The translations under genes and the position numbers were made by a program. DNA of 64,000 nucleotides from Diphasiastrum complanatum (lineage: Eukaryota; Streptophyta; Lycopodiopsida; Lycopodiales; Lycopodiaceae). The stretch lies in contig CM055100.1 in the NCBI GenBank assembly GCA_029204225.1, positions 3,633,089 to 3,697,088 of the forward strand, written 5' to 3'. The notes beneath the pieces are model-generated. The model was not told the origin of the DNA. It saw only the letters and a list, made by a program, of their open reading frames with translations, and ran no database searches. Within the stretch, counting starts at the first letter, position 1, and each line of letters begins with the position of its first letter. Of the stretch, positions 57,301 through 64,000 are shown one piece after another.

Positions 57301-57652
57301 GTATTCAAATAAAATGCGGTTAGAATAATGAGGAGGAAAGGAAACAGTACTTATGAGATGCAACAAAGAGTTCATCATCTCGAGCACCGTTGAGATTATC
57401 CGTGCCCAGCTTCACCAGAAAGGATCTCCAATGCAACCGCTCTTCTCCCGGCACACTATGGAACCTATGCAAACACAACCCACAACACAAAAACCCAAAA
57501 AAGGAAAAATGAGCAAGGCTGGCTGTAGATCTGTAGTATCCTATAACTATTACTCCTACAAGGAGGATGAGCAAAAACAAAGAGATGCATAGATTTTACC
57601 GTTCAAGGAGAACATTTCCTGAGGAATTGGCAAACAGCACACTCATCAACAT
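39268..57652 (-). CDS. Longin/SNARE-like small protein (4 exons found, last exon not located)
   Basis: Small plant SNARE-like (longin-fold) protein. As I recall the family (Arabidopsis At1g15370 type), it is about 150 aa and is annotated as SNARE-like superfamily; its cellular role is poorly defined, and a trafficking role is inferred from the fold. Exons in coding order are 57600-57652, 57351-57464, 44449-44528 and 39268-39392, giving 372 nt and 124 residues. All four fit end to end in phase across three GT-AG introns of 135, 12,822 and 5,056 nt. Characteristic blocks are LLERFHSVPGEERLHWRSFL, then VGKDEYDEL, then SERVFLDKYGKVCLGLDEIF. The start is the Met of MLMSVLFANSSGN. No stop or frameshift is seen. 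Introns 2 and 3 host Copia elements. The final exon of roughly 25-30 codons should lie left of 39267 but was not found. Confidence 0.85.
39393..40090. other. SNARE-like intron 3, left part
   Basis: AT-rich, no feature recognised up to the Copia-6 LTR. Confidence 0.45.
40091..40724 (-). repeat. 3' LTR of Copia-6, 634 bp
   Basis: Ends are TGTTG and CAACA. The polypurine tract AAGAGGGAG (reverse of 40725-40733) lies directly upstream on the - strand. AGTGG at 40086-40090 is the candidate target duplication, with no partner seen. Confidence 0.75.
40091..42880 (-). mobile_element. Copia fragment (Copia-6): integrase to 3' LTR
   Basis: On the - strand: integrase tail NRTLVEGAKCIMAQAQLPSQ and FWAEAI (about 42800-42730), post-integrase LRRSTRIRRPLDKFIDS, RT start YFNTYSPMVKMSSIRLLLAY and IHQIDVKTAFLHGDLDEEIF, RT VDDS motif (41660), and RNase H end KHISLKYHYIRDLI and DLLTKPLDKPLF (40870-40780). 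A purine tract and 3' LTR follow. There are many frameshifts. The 5' half is missing. It is inserted in intron 3 of the SNARE-like gene in the same orientation as the gene. Confidence 0.88.
42881..44448. other. SNARE-like intron 3, right part
   Basis: No element or exon recognised. A 69-codon + frame at 43573-43782 is rich in basic residues but has no recognised domain. Confidence 0.4.
44449..44528 (-). CDS. SNARE-like gene exon 3
   Basis: Encodes SVYIVYTVIGDIWVFTVGKD then EYDELT. It completes AA|G (Lys) at its start and leaves T| for a Leu codon finished by the next exon. Acceptor is ATCAG and donor GTAAGC. It sits 12.8 kb from exon 2. Confidence 0.88.
45180..45840 (+). mobile_element. LTR end and leader of a + strand LTR element
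   Basis: AGTATCAGAGC at 45491-45501 is a primer binding site variant. It follows LTR-like sequence (about 45180-45488) with pyrimidine-rich U5-like text. The leader after it reaches about 45840 with no gag. Edges are uncertain. Confidence 0.5.
45841..46750. other. SNARE-like intron 2, no recognised gene
   Basis: Contains short words such as GACACGTGTCA near 46018 and repeated GACACATG-like phrases (45895-46025). Nothing else is recognised. Confidence 0.4.
46963..47398 (-). repeat. Copia-A1 3' LTR, 436 bp
   Basis: Runs TGTAGGAATCC to TTCTAACA on the + strand. A polypurine tract (AAGGAGGG on the - strand) adjoins at 47399. It has the same length as the Copia-A2 LTR. Confidence 0.85.
47474..48694 (-). 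pseudogene. pol: Copia-A1 integrase C-terminal part, linker and RT start
   Basis: Begins FPMKAKSEVFQRFKDFLAMI. The catalytic block LRTDRGGEYIKSTF and QQNGVAERKNRTIMEMA follow. The Asp of HSD is deleted. Then GYSSESKGYRLFNVDTNKII, a repeat-rich linker (FGQQSVD) and the RT start WVLVDLPHGKKAIGCKWVYK. A stop and frameshifts separate the pieces. Confidence 0.8.
48740..49688 (-). pseudogene. gag: Copia-A1 gag, one frameshift
   Basis: Starts MAKEFESIGSLFNEDRLDGT at 49688. The frame shifts near 49520 into ILPHIRSCKTSKSAWKVLAK, SNHLMKIKDLREELLSIDEI and the zinc knuckle CHYCKKYGHHIKEC (about 48990-48950). Otherwise it is well preserved. The gag ends at a DSGA-type protease start with a stop in place of the Gly. 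Confidence 0.8.
50253..50568 (-). repeat. Copia-A1 5' LTR, truncated
   Basis: Nearly identical to 47086-47398 of the 3' LTR but lacks the inner ~120 bp. The primer binding site that should follow is also absent. Confidence 0.85.
50664..50675 (+). other. Copia-4 primer binding site
   Basis: TGGTATCAGAGC, three bases after the LTR end CTACA. Confidence 0.9.
50870..50932 (+). repeat. Tandem duplication of a CT tract plus TAGAGGGAGCAAAAGG
   Basis: Two adjacent copies of GATTCTCTCTCTCT...AGAGGGAGCAAAAG lie in the Copia-4 leader. Confidence 0.8.
51029..51794 (+). pseudogene. gag: Copia-4 gag, frameshifted
   Basis: Starts MAEKGEFIFLGESSKLDSNN then YMIWKF (51029 on). A long open part at 51403-51700 (KMSEGEAMTPYLIRIKDVVD, VSVTLNGRPPQFQHL) is the UBN2 gag domain. 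The zinc knuckle CSICGRKSHKEADC is at 51750-51791 in another frame. At least two frame changes and several stops are present. Confidence 0.75.
51841..53230. other. LTR-like, GC-rich repeat region
   Basis: Contains two copies of GGGGCAGAGCCCCCC (near 52369 and 52434) within a very GC-rich block (52358-52452). TATATAA at 52486-52492 and a transcribed-LTR-like downstream section follow. It may be a solo LTR, but its edges were not found. A (GA)n tract lies at 53071-53097. Confidence 0.4.
53341..54258 (+). pseudogene. pol: Copia-A2 integrase
   Basis: LWHARYGHLNFGSLNVLKKF and CEGCILGK form the zinc-binding HHCC part. The core shows HSDVCGPM, FIDDFSRFTWIF, RTDRGGEYIK and NGVAERKNRTIMEMA, so the D, D, E residues are all kept. 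The frame runs into a deletion at about 54214 and then ends out of frame. Confidence 0.88.
54519..56185 (+). pseudogene. pol: Copia-A2 RT-RNase H, one stop and one frameshift
   Basis: After the stop at 54735 the frame continues with ARLVAKGYAQKEGIDYEETF, MHQLDIKTAFLNGDLNEEVY, LKQGPRMWYQKI and the RT active site LLYVDDIIIT (about 55227-55255). RNase H begins GFCYSDWGGDQDTRRST, and shifts frame near 55880 into WLRQLLVDMKHGQPSATLLF, TDSQSAIAIARNP and DVFTKALPR. It is close to intact. Confidence 0.88.
56213..56648 (+). repeat. Copia-A2 3' LTR, 436 bp
   Basis: TGTTAGCATAATAAATG to ATTCCTACA; preceded by the tract CATTTGAGGG. It is the reverse complement, with scattered differences, of 46963-47398. 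Confidence 0.88.
56649..57350. other. SNARE-like intron 2, right end
   Basis: No element or exon recognised between the Copia-A2 LTR and exon 2. Confidence 0.45.
57351..57464 (-). CDS. SNARE-like gene exon 2
   Basis: Thirty-seven full codons, FHSVPGEERLHWRSFLVKLG then TDNLNGARDDELFVASH, flanked by split codons at both ends. Acceptor is GCATAG and donor GTACTG. Confidence 0.87.
57600..57652 (-). CDS. SNARE-like gene exon 1
   Basis: Encodes MLMSVLFANSSGNVLLE plus two bases of a split Arg codon (CG|G). The donor is GTAAAA. The ATG at 57652-57650 begins the hydrophobic first strand expected of a longin fold. The alternative Met two codons later is possible. Confidence 0.8.
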
Positions 57653-58149
57653 CGTGGCGATCCAGAAAAGGCAAACTGAATGAATAGCAAGCTCTTGATG
57701 CCTCCTTTTCAAGTTCCACCATGAGTATTGCACATCCTAGATGGGCATCTGGATGTAGATGCTAGGGTTAGGGTGGCTTGGCCCACATGCCCTACTCACA
57801 TCCACATCTAGGAACTACACCATTGCTCCAAAAAAATCGATAAATACAAACAGGCCAATTGTTACATTTTGTTTCGCCTCTTTATTTTAGATTTGTAGGT
57901 TTATGAATTTGGCTAGATTTAAGGTCCAAAAAAAACTTTAGTTGTTAATAAATATTGGATAAGTTTTTTATCTTTAAAAAATGTAAGCAAAAAATTTTGT
58001 TTACGGCTTAGTCGGGACCTCTAGATTCTAACTTCTATGCTAGACTATCTCTAACCTAACACAATGCATCTAAACAATAATCAGACTAATCAACAATTAA
58101 TGTATGTTAACGTCTATTTACTGGCCGTCTAATGTATTTACTATTTAAC
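57653..58149. other. Region upstream of SNARE-like start
   Basis: Presumed 5' flank and promoter of the SNARE-like gene (- strand). GATGTAGATGCTAGGG and its near reverse CCACATCTAGG at 57745-57815 can pair. No TATA box was assigned. Confidence 0.4.
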
Positions 58150-59575
58150 ACGGACCGTGGAGCAGGCCTGGTATAAACTTCTAGAAAAGATATGAAAAAT
58201 ATCATTCACAATTGTATCCATATATTGAGTATATTCATTATTTTTTATTGCATTAACAATACAAAGATTTGTTCTATGTGCAACACAATGAATCGAAGTT
58301 AAAAAAAGACAAAAAAAAATTTTAAAAGTTGCTACTACACATTGAGATCCAATCAAAGATGAGGAAGCAAAACTAATATAATCTATCAAAGATGGTCCAT
58401 TTGAACATGCAATTCATTCAATGCTTGTCGCGACTCATCAAATACATCAATTAAACCCAAAAAACAAACTTTAGACAAGTGTTCTTCCAAACGAACTATT
58501 TTACTACGCTCATTAGAAGAAGAGTTTGACTGTAGTAACTATAAATTACAATCTATCCATAGCATTCATTGGCTAAGTCCGCACAAAGTACTTCGTAGTT
58601 TTTGTGAAGTTTCAGAACCTTTGCTAGTATATTTGAAACAAAAAATCACAATATGTTTTTAAAAGCTGGAAATTTTAAATTTATTTATTGTGTCCATTTT
58701 TTAGCTGACATATTGGAGTACATGTCAACTCTTCGTCAGGTGTTTCACAGGGATCATGTTGACGTCATAGCAATTCCAGTTTTGATATTGTCTAAGGTAG
58801 CAACTAGAAATTTGGAGTTCATTGATGATCCAATGATTGATATGAACTCAAATAACTTAGATAGTAAGAATTATCCTATATTACCTGATTATGGATCTAC
58901 TACTGGATACCTTGCAGCTTTGCGAAGTTCCTCAAAAGCCAAGTCATATAGAAGTGTTGATATCTATGGAGACTTAGTGAAGCAATAGAATTTCAAAAGG
59001 AATTTTCTAAGTCTATTGTAAAAAATATTGAAAAATATTTAAAGACACATCGATTTTAGCTTCATTAAGAATTTTGTCTCCTCCTACTTTTCCTTCTGGA
59101 AATTATTATGAGCTAAAAACATTTGGTGAAATTGATGTCGATAAACTTCTTGAATTTAATGGTCGTCCTAAGTCATTACATGATGGAGAGATCATTCCAC
59201 CACTTATTGAGGATCTTGCATTTAGAAAGGAATTTGCTCGATTTAAAACTCAAGTGTCAAGCGAGTGGAGAAGTAAGATTCTTAAAGATACATGGACATA
59301 CATTGGATGTAGTGAGACCTTGAGTCAAAAGTTTTCCAATTTGCTTAAGTTAGCTGAGGTTGCTTTGTTGCAATGTTGTAATACTGCTATTTGTGAGCGA
59401 GGCTTTAGTATCAAAAATGCATAAAAGATAAGTTGAGGAACTCTTTAGTGACAAAAACAGTTGATGCACTTATGAGGGTGTCGATTGAAGGTCCACCGAT
59501 GGAATTGGTGGACCTTTCACAATCCATTGAGCTGTGGAAAAATGACATGATGACCACAAGGCATATCTATACTTA
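58150..59575 (+). mobile_element. hAT transposase pseudogene with inverted 5' segment
   Basis: The + strand carries SIHSIHWLSPHKVLRSFCEV (about 58555), LADILEYMSTLRQVFHRDHV, ALRSSSKAKSYRSVD, and the hAT C-terminal dimerisation block SNLLKLAEVALLQCCNTAIC then ERGFS, KDKLRNSLVTKTVDALMRVS and ELVDLSQSIELWKND. Frameshifts occur near 58990 and 59420. The preceding catalytic part, LTSIHCVAHRTNLCIVNAIK, is on the - strand at 58150-58390, so the copy is rearranged. Terminal repeats were not found. Confidence 0.75.
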
Positions 59576-61135
59576 AGAAAATAAAAATTGTTGAAATTGC
59601 TAAGCATAGTTCTTGTCTATTGTATGAATTAAATTTGATAAAGTTTGTTTTTTAATGGCCGATGATGAGATCATTAAAAATGACATGGTAAAATGTCAAA
59701 TCCAATTTTGTTGTAATTTGTGAGTCAAATTTGACATGCATGGTTTAACTTTGCCTCCATGCATTGCTTGATTAATTCTGCTTCCATGCATTGCTTGATT
59801 CAACATTTTTTATGCATGCTTGTCTATTGTTTTCACATCAAGTATTCTTCCATTAAGTATATCATGTGTTATTTGGAGCATATCTTTTTTATTTTGGTTA
59901 GATTTTTTAGCTTATGTTGCTCATGCCAATGTTGCTTACTTGTTTTATGTTATTTGTGTTTTGATGTCTTTTACCTTATGCACTCATGCTATGTTGTTTT
60001 TGTTATGATATTCGTGCATGTGTTTTTTATATCACAAAGAACGATCTTCTGAGGCCAAACACAACTCTCCAACTAATGTACTTTGTGTCATTATTCTAAT
60101 CTTTATTGATAATAAACACTTATTATTCTCTAAGCATAAGTACTCTTTTGAGCTTTAAAATGAATTTTTTTTTGCAAATTTCCGTCATGAAATTGTTATT
60201 ATGCAGATTTAAAGACACCACGGCTCTTCTTTGTGGTAAGTTAATTTGAGATTGTAATCGTTGTAATTAGCTTGAGATTGTATTTGTTGTTCTAGTTTTA
60301 GATTAATGCTAATATTGAATATCGATTATCAAAGGCTTTGAATCGATCATTTTGTTAATAAGCATTTATGTTGTCACGGTCGTAAGTGGGAGATTACTAA
60401 TTCAAAGAAAGTGGCCTATTATTATTCAATATTGTGGCAATAACTAGTTGCTAGTCTGAACTAAAACTACAACTATGATCGTATTGTAGTTAGATCAAGC
60501 CTCAAAGGTCAAATTCTATCTAAGGGCATGCACGTTAGGGCTTTTAAGCATACCTCGCAACAAGGTTACTTTAATACAACTCCCAAAGGTTGAATACCTA
60601 AGGCTTGGACATTTTGGTTTTAAACAAGCTTACAATAAATTTATTTGAATAATCATCCTAATTTATGAACAATGTAAGTTTTTATTCTTACTTCCTCTCA
60701 TTCCTTCCTCAACATAGGTATACATAGTATGGGGGAGCATCTAACATAAGGCCCTTAGGTCTAAATCTTCAAGATTATTGAACTCTTCAATATTTTAATT
60801 ATGACAAACTTGACTAATCACACTCTTATTATCAAAACTTAACTTCATTGATTTACCTCCTTAAAATATTTTGGATTTATGGAGTGGTGCAAGTTTCGTC
60901 TCTAGGTAGAGACAATAATTGGTCTTTGGAAGAATATTTACAAGGAATGTGTTGCGAATGTGGTGCGTAAGACTATCAGGACAAGTATTTTGTACTTTGT
61001 ATTGATTGTAGAAACAATTGCTTATGAAACTCTTTTCGGGTTTTGACATTCTGCAAGTACATCATTTGCAAGTTTTTTTCATATCTTGCTTGCGAAATTT
61101 CATAGCACATGGCATGCTAGCAAATGTAGGCCGTT
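59576..61135. other. AT-rich region right of hAT, nothing recognised
   Basis: A 20-bp phrase, CTTCCATGCATTGCTTGATT, is partly duplicated in tandem at about 59755-59800. No gene is seen. Confidence 0.45.
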
Positions 61136-61235
61136 GGGACTTCTGGGAAAACCAAGTCCGGGGCTAGGGCCTGGTGCATTAGCTAGGTCCAGAGGGCTAG
61201 GTCCAATCTCATGGTCAGGTAAATCCCAAGAGGGC

Positions 61236-61612
61236 TATGAACGCAAGAAACCGCAAGAAGGCTCCGTGTGGTTCCATGTAGTCTAGCCACCACAAGAAAC
61301 CGCAAGAAGCTTCTTGATGTCCCTTGCGGTGGGCTGACCGCAAGGAGCCTCCTTGTGGTCCCTTGCGATTCGCAAGGACCCTTCTTGTGTCCAGCCCACC
61401 GCAAGGAAGCTCCTTGTAGTCCCTTGCGCAACCACAACGGATCGCAAGGAGCCTCCTTGAGGTCCCTTGCGGTCCAGACCACCCCAAGAAGACTCCTTGT
61501 GGTCCCCCATGGTTTAGGGTACCCAACCCAACGGACCATAAGGAGCCCACCCCAAGAGACCACAAGGAGCCTTCTTGCGGTCCAGACCACCACAAGGGAC
61601 TGCAAAAAGTAT
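61236..61612. repeat. Array of degenerate inverted repeats, CCGCAAGGAG / CTCCTTGTGG
   Basis: About ten alternating copies of CGCAAGGAGCC and its reverse complement (CTCCTTGTGGTCCCTTGCG) are spread over 380 bp. Any single-stranded form would fold into successive stems. The many open frames across it are by-products of the repeat. Confidence 0.75.
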
Positions 61613-61639
61613 TCACAACTCTTTCTACAATTGTGACTA

Positions 61640-63060
61640 TACACGTGTAATCATCTAATTAGTCTATGGTGACATATGCCTGAAAATCAATCTCAGCAAT
61701 CTATACACATGTCAACATTCCATTGATTAGACTGTTGCAGGTCTGATGGAGGTGTATGTCGTGACGGTGGTGGTGGAGATCAAATAAGTGATGTGTGGAT
61801 GTTTGTCAAAAATTATTCTTGTATTGCAGCTCTTGTGCAAGTAGAGGTTGTGTTTCAGATATCAGAGTGCATGGTCAGGAACAGTGAAGGCTAAGAACAG
61901 CTCAGAGGTGTGCAAGGATGGAGCGAGTATGGGAAGGATCTCGAGTGTGGGCAGCATTACAGTAGTCTATAGTTTGATTATGTGTTGGTCCAATTAGTAA
62001 CAGCGCCAAATGTTGACAGATCCTTTGCTTGGGAGGATCTGTTTACTGGTTTTTTATTTCTTTACTTTACTCTCTGCTTACAGAACTATTTTCTACTTGT
62101 TTAGAGGCTTGTTAGGCATTTTCTTGAATGTTAGCTTCTTAGTTCAATACCGAAACTAAGCAGAAATGGACTGGTATCATCGTAGTGACAATGTCCTGCC
62201 TGTCTGAGGACAAACCAGATCTGTCTCTCTTGAACCCTGTCACATGCAATCAAACCAACATGTTACCAGAATGTTCAACCAATAGATCAGCACACAAAAT
62301 CGTTGAACAATGACTGAAAGCCTACTCTAATGCTGCAAAAACAAGCTACAATCAGATCCTTACAACTAAAACTAATCTACACATACATTTCACAAAACAC
62401 GAACAAGAAATGAACTATTCTAGCAGCATTTTAGAAGTCCAAGAATCAAGAAACCAACCAGTCTTTTGATTATTGGACATCCCAAGAATGTCAAGAATAG
62501 GATTATAAGGGGATATGCAAGAATTACATCACAAACCCAGCCTATTTAGTTTACGTGAATGCTGATTCCTACATTAATCCACACTGGAAGATACAAACTT
62601 CAACAGAGCATCAACACATTGTCGATTGCTTTACAAGGCAAGAGAAGATCATCTTCTTAAAAGGCAGTGACAAGTCGGACCTCTTTGATAAGTCAGATTG
62701 TGAAGAAGCTTGAAGTTTCTACCCACAAAGCATTGCTAGCTTATGAACCAAAACCTGCAGAAATACACGTGAAGGGCCAATAGGCCTTACCTACAAAAAT
62801 ACACGGGAACTGCCCATGGGCAAAAACCGTAAACAAACGCAACTGCAATACAAATGGCTTTAACAAAAGCAACTACAGGCAACCGCTAAGTCATGCCAAC
62901 ATTTTCAACAAAGGCAACAAAGGCCATCGAAGACAACCTCGAAGCAAAGCATGCGGTTCATTACGAAACCAAGGCAAACCAAAGGAAACCGCAAGTACCC
63001 ACTTGAGGTCAACAAACAAAGACTATAGTGTTACATACCTATGTAACTAGCAGTACTTCA
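61640..63060. other. No recognised gene
   Basis: Mixed sequence with short phrases typical of LTR-element flanks (near 62030-62200). No primer binding site or domain was found. Confidence 0.4.
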
Positions 63061-63115
63061 GACCCCTATTAGTCCATTTAGTGTTGGGGGCTATATGGCA
63101 AGGTACCCTTAGGAT

Positions 63116-63294
63116 TAAGGGTATGTGCCCTTGGATAAGGGCAGGCAAGTGACTATACGTTAGTTGGAGGTATGGGGTCACGTGACCCTTGGATAAGGGG
63201 TACCCTTACTATTAAGAGTAGGTGCCTTAGATTAAGGTACTAGTGTCCTTGATTAAGGGCAGGTAGGTGTCTATGCCTTGGATGGAGGTATGGA
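63116..63294 (+). repeat. Tandem repeat, period about 117 bp, two diverged copies
   Basis: The phrase AAGGGCAGG..AGTG/GTGT..CTAT....GGAGGTATGG occurs at 63139-63177 and 63255-63294. Shorter GGATTAAGGG words lie throughout. Confidence 0.7.
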
Positions 63295-63299
63295 ACCTA

Positions 63300-64000
63300 G
63301 TGAGGTGTTAGAAAGTCATTGGATGACTATTTTTCTAAACCTTGGGCCTCAAACTTGAACCATATCACTTTATTGGTCTAGGACCAAAGTATACTTGCAC
63401 AACTTGGGCAATGGGACCTAGTAGGAGGGCGCCCTTCTAAAGTGTCCATTGAGTTCCCAACTCCCACAAGAAAGGCATTCAAAGAGTCATAGGTTATGGA
63501 AGGAGTCTCTTGACATTCCATAAGCCTATGGAGGCTCTTGGAGATTCTTTAACTCCCCTAGGCTTCTCTCTCTCTCATTGGATGAGCATGGAACTCCATA
63601 GTGCATTGGAGGGGTCCATGGGCCATCTATATGAGGGTAGTAGGGCGCCCATTGTGGGGGGGGAGATCTCTCTTGTTTGCTTGGCTTATGCTCTAGTGTT
63701 GCTACTAGTGTGTAGAGTGCTTTCCTGTGGTAGTATGCTTGAGGTTTGGATCTTGCTTATGGTATGGAACATAAGTAGGGTTTGGATCTTGAGTATGCTA
63801 TGGAGTGTTGTGGTATGCTTGTGATTTGTTTATGGTTAGCAAGGGGGTGCTAGATAGGTCTTGCTTGGAGCTTGGATCTAGCTATGGTTAGGTGGTGAAT
63901 ACTTGAGGCCAGCTTGTTATCTATCTTTGTGTTTAAAGAGTAGGGACACAGGTGGAGGAGAGATCCTTGGAGGCTTGCAGATCCTTACTTGCAGGTGGAG
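63300..64000. other. No recognised gene
   Basis: Contains two GGGCGCCC words and G/T-rich sequence with repeated GGTTTGGATCTTG phrases (about 63740-63790). The open frame at 63510-63824 has no recognised domain. Confidence 0.4.

Noticed and set aside
57320-57580. Reading the 86-codon - strand frame as a complete protein
   Set aside because: Only 57351-57464 matches the SNARE-like family; the rest is intron sequence that happens to be open.
61183-61644. Long overlapping open frames on both strands
   Set aside because: Caused by the GC-rich inverted-repeat array; amino-acid content simply mirrors the repeat.

Overview
The window is nuclear DNA of a land plant. It contains short spliced exons with GT-AG introns, a plastid starch enzyme gene and many decayed plant-type Copia, Gypsy, LINE and hAT elements. 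Introns reach 7 to 13 kb and are packed with nested, degenerate transposons, which suggests a large, TE-rich genome such as a fern or gymnosperm. The species cannot be fixed from the sequence.

Two host genes were found by following splice phase and protein homology; neither shows as a long open frame. (1) On the + strand, eleven exons between 4682 and 26281 encode the C-terminal 317 residues of an isoamylase-type starch debranching enzyme, best matched to the ISA3 class. The 5' half lies left of the window. (2) On the - strand, four exons between 57652 and 39268 encode the first 124 residues of a small longin/SNARE-like protein. Its introns 2 and 3 are 12.8 kb and 5.1 kb. The last exon, expected to the left of 39267, was not located. 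The genes are convergent, tail to tail.

Layout. 1-3762: 5' half of a nearly intact Copia element (- strand). 4682-5719: ISA exons 1-3. 5720-12949: ISA intron with two LINE fragments, a Gypsy 3' end, a decayed Copia and a GC-rich block. 12950-15662: ISA exons 4-8. 15663-25339: 9.7-kb intron with an LTR leader, a cluster of GGCGAAGGTT motifs, a deleted LINE on the - strand and an LTR. 25340-26281: ISA exons 9-11. 26282-39267: tandem duplication, a 42-bp-arm hairpin, a mosaic of Copia and Gypsy fragments, and a Copia leader carrying a MITE and an unrelated GC-rich segment. 39268-57652: SNARE-like gene, whose introns hold a Copia with its 3' LTR and a nested set of Copia elements that includes two copies of one family in opposite orientation. 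57653-64000: rearranged hAT transposon, an array of degenerate inverted repeats and a tandem repeat.

Apart from the two host genes, nearly all recognisable coding sequence is transposon-derived and most of it is broken. No tRNA, rRNA, CRISPR array or bacterial-type operon was seen. The items most worth follow-up are the two RNA-hairpin candidates, the acquired segment in the Copia leader, and the spread-out but phase-consistent host gene models.
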